Of a stretch of DNA of 5,761 nucleotides, positions 1 to 5,040 are shown one piece after another (positions within the stretch are counted from its first letter, which is position 1; the number at the start of each line of letters is the position of its first letter). The notes beneath the pieces are model-generated. The model did not search any database and was not told the DNA's origin. It saw nothing but the letters and a program-made list of their open reading frames with translations. Made by a program: the position numbers and the translations under genes. Source of the stretch: an uncultured Lachnospiraceae bacterium (lineage in GTDB: Bacteria; Bacillota_A; Clostridia; Lachnospirales; Lachnospiraceae); assembly GCA_902787595.1 (NCBI GenBank), contig CADAHD010000201.1:1-5761 (forward strand), written 5' to 3'.

Positions 1-1012
1 AAGGCATCGCTGAAGGTGCTGGAGAAGATCGTTGCTTTAAAAGCGATAGGCTTTTCGCTGGAAGAGATAAGGGATAATCTGACAGCGGGAGAGGCATCGA
101 ATGTTGAGGAGGCTTTGCGCATACAGCTTAAGAATATGGAGGACAAACGTCATCAGATCGATAATGTGATCGCTGCGATTAACGGAGCGCTGGAGCGTAA
201 AGGCAGTGAGCTGGACTGGGATGACGTGGCTTCCATAGTGCAGAGCATCAGCATCGATCAGAAGGCCGATGAGCATCACCTGGATGCGCTGAAACATACG
301 CAGCAGGAGCCGGACTGGTATGTAAAGATATTTGATTCGCTTAAGATAAAGAAAAAGAATAAGGTACTCGATCTGGGCTGCGGCTACGCAAAGCTTTGGA
401 GAAATAATTGGGAGAGGATCCCCGAGGGAACGAAGATATGTGCTGTGGATGTTCACGGAAGCTGGGCAGATGATTTTGAAAAATATCTTGCGGATAATAA
501 AGACAGCCTTCCTAAAGGAGTAAAACTATCTCTTTTGTTTGAAGATCTGGAAACAGAGGCGGCGTGGTGCCCACTATCTGGGATATGAATTGAAAGATCC
601 CGAAGCGATGATAGAGAAGGCATCCGGGATGCTTTCCGATAAAGGAGTGTTTTCATATAACGGACCCGGCGCAGACAGGTGGCATATTTTTGCGCGGGAT
701 ACATTTAATGCTCTTGGCATTAAAGCCGATTTTGTGGAGGACAGGATCGCCGAAGAAAAAAAGAATTCCGATGAATGCAGACAAATGCTTATGAAGTATT
801 TCGAAAAGCTTGAGTTATGTGATGTGCATAACAAGTGGCATTATACGGACGCAGCAGAGTTATTTGACAAGTTTAAAGCGATGTATGAAGATCAGGAAAA
901 GTTTATAAATCTTAAGCGCGAGAAGCTGATAGAGTATTTTGAGTCAAAGATCGGGACAGACGGCGAGATAGTCGTAGAGACGGCCACGCATTTCTGGCAT
1001 TGCAGGAAATAA
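1..1012 (+). pseudogene. MerR-type regulator fused to SAM-dependent methyltransferase; 5'-truncated by window edge and frameshifted
   Basis: The frame is open from base 1 (KASLKVLEKIVALKAIGF...), so the gene starts left of the window. The GTG at 16 is not a credible start: it falls inside the MerR helix pattern 'LxxLExIxxLKxxGFSLEEIRxxL', and the winged-helix DNA-binding part must lie upstream. A coiled, charged segment follows (about nt 90-210), as in MerR dimerisation helices. Then comes a class I methyltransferase fold: motif I VLDLGCGYAKLW at 364-399 (SAM glycine loop) and the acidic post-I segment AVDVHG at 442-459. The frame stops at 586-588, but homologous-looking sequence resumes in frame +2 from about 569 (AHYLGYELKDPEAMIEKASG, then LSDKGVFSYNG) and ends with TAA at 1010-1012. 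Only about six residues separate the motif III-like 'FEDLE' from 'AHYLGYE'. The usual 'fDxI' motif IV is absent, so a small deletion plus frame loss is likelier than a single-base error. The fusion architecture is known. The substrate is unknown. The fragment is probably inactive. Confidence 0.8.
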
Positions 1013-1043
1013 ACACAAACCACGGGGACGGACCTAGTGTTTT
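1011..1043. repeat. GGGACGGACCT hairpin repeat, copy 1 (diverged stem)
   Basis: The 11-bp core GGGACGGACCT (1025-1035) is identical to the cores at 1067-1077 and 5011-5021. It is flanked by imperfect arms: AAACCAC (1017-1023) against GTGTTTT (1037-1043), with one C:T mismatch. AAACAC at 1011-1016 could pair perfectly with GTGTTT at 1037-1042 instead. The repeat begins inside the stop codon of the upstream methyltransferase gene. The right arm runs into T7 (1040-1046), so it could serve as a weak terminator for that gene. Confidence 0.75.
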
Positions 1044-1056
1044 TTTGGTGAGTGGC

Positions 1057-1087
1057 AAAAACCATTGGGACGGACCTCATGGTTTTT
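1057..1087. repeat. GGGACGGACCT hairpin repeat, copy 2
   Basis: A perfect 9-bp stem, AAAAACCAT (1057-1065) with ATGGTTTTT (1079-1087), encloses a 13-base loop carrying the conserved core GGGACGGACCT (1067-1077). It lies exactly 42 bp from copy 1, core to core, in the same orientation. Stem bases differ from copy 3 (CCAT/ATGG here, CCACG/CGTGG there) while pairing is kept. The right arm ends in T5 and the left arm starts with A5, so a terminator role in either direction is possible. Confidence 0.85.
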
Positions 1088-1100
1088 CGGAAAATAACGG

Positions 1101-1157
1101 AAAACCTGTGCAGGTTCGCAACTTAGACATTGCAGGTTGCAACTTAGCACAGGTTTT
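1101..1157. repeat. 57-bp inverted repeat enclosing two near-identical direct repeats; candidate LytTR operator
   Basis: Outer arms AAAACCTGTGC (1101-1111) and GCACAGGTTTT (1147-1157) are a perfect 11-bp inverted repeat. Between and overlapping them are two direct repeats, GCAGGTTcGCAACTTAGaCA (1110-1129) and GCAGGTTGCAACTTAGCA (1132-1149). The AACTTAG parts start 21 bp apart and the GCAGGTT parts 22 bp apart, about two helical turns. On the minus strand the half-sites read TAAGTTGCG and TAAGTTGCA. These match 8 and 7 of 9 positions of the general LytTR consensus as I recall it ([TA][AC][CA]GTTN[AG][TG], two copies separated by about 12 bp). The site lies about 80 bp upstream of an operon encoding a LytTR protein. 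It could instead be a dispersed palindromic repeat or a terminator (right arm followed by TTTTATT). Confidence 0.7.
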
Positions 1158-1158
1158 A

Positions 1159-1187
1159 TTGTTCTATCTGCATTTCCGCGGTATTGT
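1159..1187 (+). promoter_or_regulatory. Candidate sigma-A promoter for the LytTR operon
   Basis: TTGTTC (1159-1164) and TATTGT (1182-1187) are separated by 17 bp. They match the -35 and -10 consensus at three (TTG) and four positions. Transcription would start near 1194, about 32 nt before the ATG at 1226. The -35 begins 12 bp after the second AACTTA half-site. A weak -35 directly downstream of paired half-sites suits an activator-dependent promoter. An alternative -10, TATAAC at 1200-1205, has no recognisable -35. Confidence 0.35.
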
Positions 1188-1210
1188 GTGTTCATCAGAT
1201 ATAACACATG

Positions 1211-1216
1211 AAAGGA
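1211..1216 (+). promoter_or_regulatory. Ribosome binding site that fixes the start at 1226
   Basis: AAAGGA lies 9 nt before ATG 1226, in an entirely purine leader. The in-frame ATG at 1208 has no Shine-Dalgarno sequence in front of it (upstream is CAGATATAACAC), so the downstream start is preferred. Confidence 0.6.
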
Positions 1217-1225
1217 AAAAAGGAA

Positions 1226-1933
1226 ATGGAAAAAACAAACACTAAAAAAGCAAACAGATTTATGGAAGGATTCAGATTCCTGGTATACGGCCTTGAGGTA
1301 TTCGGAGTAATAGGATTTGAACTTCTCTGGGGATTTGTAGTTGAGCCCTTTTTATACAAAAGAGGCGTAAACGATTTTAATACATGGCAGATGATAGTAC
1401 ATTGGGTAGTTACATGTGCGGCATGGGGATTGGGAGCATATGCGGTAGTAAAAGAGTGCAGAGCAAGATCCGGACTGGATATTATCGGGAATTTAAAGGA
1501 TGTATCGATCTTTGACAAAAACAACAAAATACAGGCATGGCAGTGGGCGCTTATAGTTATCGGCTGCATTCTCTGCCTTGTATCAACCTGGATCGACTGG
1601 AACGGAAGCAAAGTTTTAACAGAGTTTCAAAGACGCGGCGCACTTCTCTTTGTGTTTCAGTATATCTATTATCTGTTTGAAGTTTTACTGGTTTTGCTTA
1701 TAATAATCTTCGGACAGACAGCATTTGAAAAGTGGTTTGACAACAACAGAATTCCTTTTGGCGGGATCCTTGTTGCTCTTACCTGGGGACTTGGCCACTG
1801 GTTATCCAAGGGCTCGCTAGCCACAGGTATATATACTGCAGTAGGCGGATTTGTTTTCGGAAGCGCCTATCTTCTGACCAACAGAAATGTTAAACTGTCA
1901 TATATTTTACTTTGCATAATGTTTATTTTATAA
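1226..1933 (+). CDS. Polytopic membrane protein, possible degenerate CPBP/Abi-fold protein; first gene of LytTR operon
   Basis: The product is 235 residues, starting MEKTNTKKANRF at ATG 1226. Hydrophobic segments are visible at roughly residues 17-39, 56-75, 105-121, 139-163, 177-192 and 198-217, with a hydrophobic C-terminus (224-235). The last 60 residues (GGILVALTWGLGHWLSKG, then GFVFGSAYLLTNRN) resemble the second half of CPBP intramembrane proteases, with H191 where the motif 2 histidine is expected. However, there is no EExxxR motif (the nearest is QTAFEKWF, 164-171), and the C-terminus has no second histidine (LLCIMFIL). If related, it is probably not a protease of the usual type. It ends 8 bp before the LytTR gene, so the two are surely co-transcribed. 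Position suggests a sensor, inhibitor or target of that regulator; this is inference. The gene is real (good RBS, tight spacing), but its specific function is unrecognised. Confidence 0.85.
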   Translation: MEKTNTKKANRFMEGFRFLVYGLEVFGVIGFELLWGFVVEPFLYKRGVNDFNTWQMIVHWVVTCAAWGLGAYAVVKECRARSGLDIIGNLKDVSIFDKNNKIQAWQWALIVIGCILCLVSTWIDWNGSKVLTEFQRRGALLFVFQYIYYLFEVLLVLLIIIFGQTAFEKWFDNNRIPFGGILVALTWGLGHWLSKGSLATGIYTAVGGFVFGSAYLLTNRNVKLSYILLCIMFIL

Positions 1934-1941
1934 GGGGCAGT

Positions 1942-2400
1942 ATGAAGCTTATTAAGACAAAAGAAAAGGATCTTGAAGAGAATTATCTGGAACTTCATTA
2001 CGATATTATTGACGAAGAGACCAACGCGGTTTTGGAGCGTTTAAGAGATACTCTCAGGTATATCGAAGGTACATATGAGGACAAGAAGGTTACGATAGCG
2101 CTTACCGATATCTTTTATATTGAAACTGTTGACAGGAAGACATTTGCGTATACCAAAGATATGTGCGTTGAGATAAAAGAAGCGCTCAGGGATATACTTG
2201 AAGAGTATTCAAAGATCGGATTTGTGCGTATCAGTAAATCAGCTATAGTAAATATTTACAAGATCAAAAAGCTTCAGGGTGATATCAATATGAGAGTTAT
2301 CATTTTTCTGAAAAATGATGAGAAACTGGTGATGAACAGAAGTTACAAGAATGATTTTTATGAGAGATTAAATGATCTTCAGGGGAGGAAGGCAAAATGA
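1942..2400 (+). CDS. Stand-alone LytTR-domain transcriptional regulator
   Basis: The product is 152 residues from ATG 1942, preceded by AAGGGG (1932-1937) that overlaps the upstream stop codon. An earlier in-frame ATG at 1912 lies inside the upstream gene and is not favoured. Residues 1-48 form a short charged N-terminal part with no phospho-receiver domain. Residues about 50-147 are a LytTR DNA-binding domain with its typical landmarks: 'LTDIFYIETVDRKTFAYT' (54-71), 'FVRISKSAIVNIYKIKKL' (94-111, the F-R-S-x-x-VN signature) and 'LVMNRSYKNDFYERL' (129-143). Such proteins bind paired direct repeats and usually activate transcription. Without a receiver domain, control is expected to come from the membrane proteins encoded on either side, as in the LytTR regulatory systems of streptococci (HdrRM/BrsRM type). 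The likely target includes its own promoter, given the repeats at 1110-1149. The stop overlaps the next gene by 4 bp. Confidence 0.93.
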   Translation: MKLIKTKEKDLEENYLELHYDIIDEETNAVLERLRDTLRYIEGTYEDKKVTIALTDIFYIETVDRKTFAYTKDMCVEIKEALRDILEEYSKIGFVRISKSAIVNIYKIKKLQGDINMRVIIFLKNDEKLVMNRSYKNDFYERLNDLQGRKAK

Positions 2401-2816
2401 AGCTGATAAACAGGAAAAATTTTGTATCAATAGTCTGTATTTTTTTCACCCTGATCACATGCGGAAAGCTCCTTTTAGAGAAGGCATATAATTTTACAGA
2501 CAAGTATTATACGGATAATATTTTTACCATTTTAGGGTTCTCGGTTCTTATAACGCTGATATTGTCACTGCATTTTTATCTTCAGAGATTCCCCTTTCTG
2601 CTTGTACTTATTGGTCAGTATGCATTAACGGTTGGAATAATGTTTCTAGCCATTTTTATACACGGATTGTTTTCTGAACATGCCCCGACTGCTTATTGGG
2701 ATATGTTTATTTCAATAACGATTCCGTTTCTGGCCGGCGCACTGGTTTATTACATCTGCTTCTTCATGCAGATAAGAAAGGCCAACAGGATCCTGGCGGA
2801 ACTTGATAGTCAGTGA
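2397..2816 (+). CDS. Small four-TM membrane protein, DUF3021-like, LytTR partner
   Basis: The product is 139 residues. ATG 2397 overlaps the LytTR stop codon (ATGA), with a strong AGGGGAGGAAGG Shine-Dalgarno just upstream, which indicates translational coupling. Four membrane segments are visible at about residues 9-27, 42-62, 66-90 and 103-124, followed by a basic then charged cytoplasmic tail (RKANRILAELDSQ). Size, topology, tail and position directly after a receiver-less LytTR gene fit the DUF3021 family, whose members are commonly encoded next to LytTR regulators. Primary-sequence similarity cannot be confirmed by eye. The inferred role is to hold back the LytTR protein until a membrane signal releases it. 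Cysteines C14, C22 and C121 lie in or near the membrane segments. The gene ends 17 bp before the stop of the convergent lipoprotein gene, with no terminator hairpin between them. Confidence 0.85.
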   Translation: MKLINRKNFVSIVCIFFTLITCGKLLLEKAYNFTDKYYTDNIFTILGFSVLITLILSLHFYLQRFPFLLVLIGQYALTVGIMFLAIFIHGLFSEHAPTAYWDMFISITIPFLAGALVYYICFFMQIRKANRILAELDSQ

Positions 2817-2833
2817 CAGTCATTTGTGTGGTT

Positions 2834-3541
2834 TCAATCTTCTATCGCTCCGTCCCAGAACTCATCGTCTATGAGGCTGCCGCTTAATGCATCAAAATAA
2901 ACATGGCTGGTCTCATTTACGGTAAAATCATACACCAGCATATCTTTCCTGTTATCGTAGGTTAACAGATAACTGCCATAAAGCCCTTTATCATTATAAT
3001 CATACAGGTCGGTTTGATGGGCATTGGCTTTTTCAACCACAACGGGGATCAGATCCTTAACATTGACTACTGCTGATGTATCTATATCAGCAAGCGGAAC
3101 ACCATCTGCTATGCATATGTTAGGATCAGGATCAGTATAGTCGGTGGCATACCATACATCCGTAGTCACCGCGCCGTTTACACACTGCCTGGCACTGAAC
3201 TTAAGGCTGTTGTCGTGCGACATCCTTATCGATCCGGTAACATATATGTCTTCAGTAAGCTTTTTATCAGCTTTTTCCAGATAAGCGATGATCTCCTCCT
3301 TTTCGCCCTTTTCAAGTTTTCTCCCTTCAAAGAGGTTGTAGGAATATATGATATGATCGCCAACAGAGCCTGCGATATCCTCACGGAATCTCTCTTTTTC
3401 AGGGATTACGGTCTTTTCGACCTTTTCGACCGCGCTGTCGATTATGTTTCCGCCGGTACCGGAGCTGCATCCGCCTATAGCAAATGCACATATGAAGGTA
3501 ACAGCCGCTATTGATATCATGGATAGTGTATTTTTTCTCAT
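2834..3541 (-). CDS. Predicted lipoprotein of unknown function with PepSY-like C-terminus
   Basis: The product is 235 residues. The start at 3541 has a Shine-Dalgarno GAAGGGAT (minus strand, 3553-3547) about 6 nt upstream. Residues 1-25 form a lipoprotein signal peptide: basic MRKN, a hydrophobic core, and lipobox AIGGC with C25 as the lipidated residue, followed by a Ser/Gly linker (SSGTGG). The mature protein should be anchored on the outer face of the cytoplasmic membrane. The N-terminal part is charged and helical (EKVEKTVIPEKERFRED; RKLEKGEKEEIIAYLEKADKK). The C-terminal ~75 residues have a helix (VKDLIPVVVEKANAH), then beta-like stretches and the ending SHVYFDALSGSLIDDEFWDG, resembling the 'vYvDaxtGxil' end of PepSY domains. 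That resemblance is weak and I do not recognise the family. It is divergent from the membrane-anchored gene at 3685. Confidence 0.88.
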   Translation of the reverse strand: MRKNTLSMISIAAVTFICAFAIGGCSSGTGGNIIDSAVEKVEKTVIPEKERFREDIAGSVGDHIIYSYNLFEGRKLEKGEKEEIIAYLEKADKKLTEDIYVTGSIRMSHDNSLKFSARQCVNGAVTTDVWYATDYTDPDPNICIADGVPLADIDTSAVVNVKDLIPVVVEKANAHQTDLYDYNDKGLYGSYLLTYDNRKDMLVYDFTVNETSHVYFDALSGSLIDDEFWDGAIED

Positions 3542-3577
3542 AATGATCCCTTCTTTATAATGCTATTTTATCAGATA

Positions 3578-3652
3578 TACGGATGAGCTGCGGATATTTA
3601 TGGAAAAAAGAAATTCTTAAAAATCCCATAAATGGGCACAGCCTTATCCGTA
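3578..3652. promoter_or_regulatory. Spaced inverted repeat in the divergent intergenic region
   Basis: TACGGATGAG (3578-3587) and CTTATCCGTA (3643-3652) are inverted copies matching at 9 of 10 positions, 55 bp apart. A small palindrome, CCCATAAATGGG (3625-3636), lies between them. The arrangement sits in the 143-bp region between two divergent envelope genes. It could be an operator bound at two points or a structured 5' leader of the plus-strand gene. Nothing shows which, and chance is not excluded. Confidence 0.35.
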
Positions 3653-3671
3653 CTATCGATATAAATCAGAA

Positions 3672-3677
3672 TGGAGG
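3672..3677 (+). promoter_or_regulatory. Ribosome binding site that fixes the start at 3685
   Basis: TGGAGG lies 7 nt before ATG 3685. The longer in-frame start at 3583 has no Shine-Dalgarno sequence. It would also place 34 non-hydrophobic residues in front of the membrane anchor and translate through the inverted-repeat region. Confidence 0.7.
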
Positions 3678-3684
3678 CCGGTTT

Positions 3685-4989
3685 ATGAGTGTAAATACCG
3701 CAAGAATGTTGAACAGGATTTTTTCAAGTCCTGCATGGAAGCTGCTGCTTATCATAGCGGTGCTGGCGTTTATCGGGTGTTTTATCTTTAAGGGGAAGAA
3801 AAGGAGGATTCCGGTCATTGCCTGTATCGCTTCCGTGTGTTTATTTCTTATCACGGGTGTGATCAGCAGCAGTGCGAATAATGTAATAGTGCATCAGGCC
3901 GGAACAGATCCTGAGAAAATAGGCGGAAACACGAGGGGATTGTTTTCGGCGTTAATAAATGGAGATACTCCAGGATTCAGTGAGGATACAATGTTCTCTC
4001 TCAGGATCTATCAACCGTGGTTCTATGAATCACTGCATTATACACTGCAGACCGACGGAACACTGATCGTGCAGTATTATGATACGGAACTGGGAAGAGA
4101 AAAACTGTCCGATGAAAAGATGGAAGAGATCAGGAAAGTATTTTCGCCTGAAAAAGTTTATTCCATGAATGTTGGCAGAGAAGATGACAGGACGGACGGG
4201 ACCAGCAGATATATCATTCTTTATGATCATGACGGGAATGAAATTGAGATCGGAGGATATGAGTTAAAAGGTGGGGACCATTTTAACAGGTACTTTTATA
4301 AATTATATGCACTGCTGGAGGATGATTATACGAAGCAGTGGTCGGATAAACTGGACGAATGCATGCGGGATTGTGTAACCTACGGAGAGCGGTACCTGAA
4401 TTGGGGGCAGGCTGCAGCCGGAAGTCAGCAGGGCGGTGAAGATATAGGTACCCCCGATGCTTTGGGAGCCTCCTCGGCTGATGGTGGCGCTGTTCCCACA
4501 CCGGATGTTTCATCGCCTGACGAAGGTATTGAATATGACTATTGGTTAAGGCTTGATAAGATGCCGGGCGACTATTATGAAGCGAATGTTGATGACATCA
4601 ATTACAAACTGACGGATTACAGTAATTACATAACCGTTTTTATAACGAATAACGGCAGTGAAGATGCTTATATAGGAGGGGAATACCGCCTGCAGAGGCT
4701 GACCGGCGGGAAATATACGGATATTCAGGATGGTGTGGATATGATATACGCGGGAGTCCACGTACAGGACATGCCGCTGATAGTTCTGCACGATAATGCG
4801 GACGGCTCCGTGATCACGCTGGCCGATGAAACGGATCAATTTGTTATCAAGCCGGGGCAGACCATAAAAGCAGAATTCCTGACAATGCGTTATGCCATAT
4901 TTGATTATCCCGAATATGAGGGTGAATACCGTTTCATATATGGAAACGTTGTGATCGATTTCAAACTGTATTGCGATACTGTCTGCTGA
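3685..4989 (+). CDS. Membrane-anchored protein with C-terminal Ig-like domain, function unknown
   Basis: The product is 434 residues from ATG 3685. Two membrane segments lie at residues 18-35 and 42-62, separated by the basic loop KGKKRR. This is the signature of a hairpin anchor that places both the N-terminus and the large C-terminal part outside. Residues about 63-240 are a charged, mixed domain (for example TLQTDGTLIVQYYDTELGREK and RYIILYDHDGNEIEIGGYEL, which suggest beta-hairpins). Residues about 246-282 are a Gly/Ser/Asp/Pro-rich linker (GSQQGGEDIG...TPDVSSPDEG). Residues about 283-434 look like a beta-sandwich of the bacterial Ig-like type seen in many Lachnospiraceae surface proteins, with 'ITVFITNNGSEDAYIGGEYR', 'FVIKPGQTIKAEF' and 'YEGEYRFIYG' in the order expected for strands A to G (Big_14-like, by recollection). 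No catalytic motif is recognised. It is followed immediately by the terminator hairpin at 5002-5031. Confidence 0.88.
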   Translation: MSVNTARMLNRIFSSPAWKLLLIIAVLAFIGCFIFKGKKRRIPVIACIASVCLFLITGVISSSANNVIVHQAGTDPEKIGGNTRGLFSALINGDTPGFSEDTMFSLRIYQPWFYESLHYTLQTDGTLIVQYYDTELGREKLSDEKMEEIRKVFSPEKVYSMNVGREDDRTDGTSRYIILYDHDGNEIEIGGYELKGGDHFNRYFYKLYALLEDDYTKQWSDKLDECMRDCVTYGERYLNWGQAAAGSQQGGEDIGTPDALGASSADGGAVPTPDVSSPDEGIEYDYWLRLDKMPGDYYEANVDDINYKLTDYSNYITVFITNNGSEDAYIGGEYRLQRLTGGKYTDIQDGVDMIYAGVHVQDMPLIVLHDNADGSVITLADETDQFVIKPGQTIKAEFLTMRYAIFDYPEYEGEYRFIYGNVVIDFKLYCDTVC

Positions 4990-4990
4990 A

Positions 4991-5031
4991 AAAAAACCAC
5001 GAAAACCACGGGGACGGACCTCGTGGTTTTT
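4991..5031. terminator. Bidirectional terminator built from GGGACGGACCT hairpin repeat, copy 3
   Basis: A perfect 9-bp stem, AAAACCACG (5002-5010) with CGTGGTTTT (5022-5030), encloses the 11-base loop GGGACGGACCT (5011-5021), the same core as in copies 1 and 2. The plus-strand transcript would end in TTTTTCTTCTTTT. On the minus strand the hairpin is followed by a second CGTGGTTTTTTTT. The left arm is tandemly duplicated (AAAACCACG at 4993-5001 and again at 5002-5010). The element lies between the convergent stops at 4989 and 5041, so it can terminate both genes. Confidence 0.82.
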
Positions 5032-5040
5032 CTTCTTTTC

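Noticed and set aside
539..588. Programmed ribosomal frameshift joining the two methyltransferase frames
   Set aside because: There is no slippery heptamer or downstream structure, and residues expected between motifs III and IV are missing, so a deletion fits better.
892..1080. Minus-strand open frame encoding RSVPMVF and RSVPVV motifs
   Set aside because: The motifs are only the translation of the GGGACGGACCT hairpins; the same peptide pattern recurs at about 5000-5060. The frame has no RBS and overlaps the methyltransferase fragment.
1110..1149. CRISPR-like array from the paired ~20-bp repeats
   Set aside because: There are only two units, nearly adjacent, with no spacer of typical length and no cas gene in view.
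3556..3561. Perfect TATAAT on the plus strand as promoter for the 3685 gene
   Set aside because: The sequence 17 bp upstream (TTTTCT) does not resemble a -35, and the site overlaps the RBS of the divergent lipoprotein gene, so it may be chance in A/T-rich DNA.
3583..3684. N-terminal extension of the membrane-anchored protein from the ATG at 3583
   Set aside because: It has no Shine-Dalgarno sequence and would give a non-hydrophobic leader before the membrane anchor. ATG 3685 has TGGAGG at ideal spacing.
4187..4203. GACGGACGGGACC, resembling the repeat core
   Set aside because: It lies inside the membrane-anchored protein gene (encoding DRTDGT), lacks complementary arms and does not match the exact 11-bp core.
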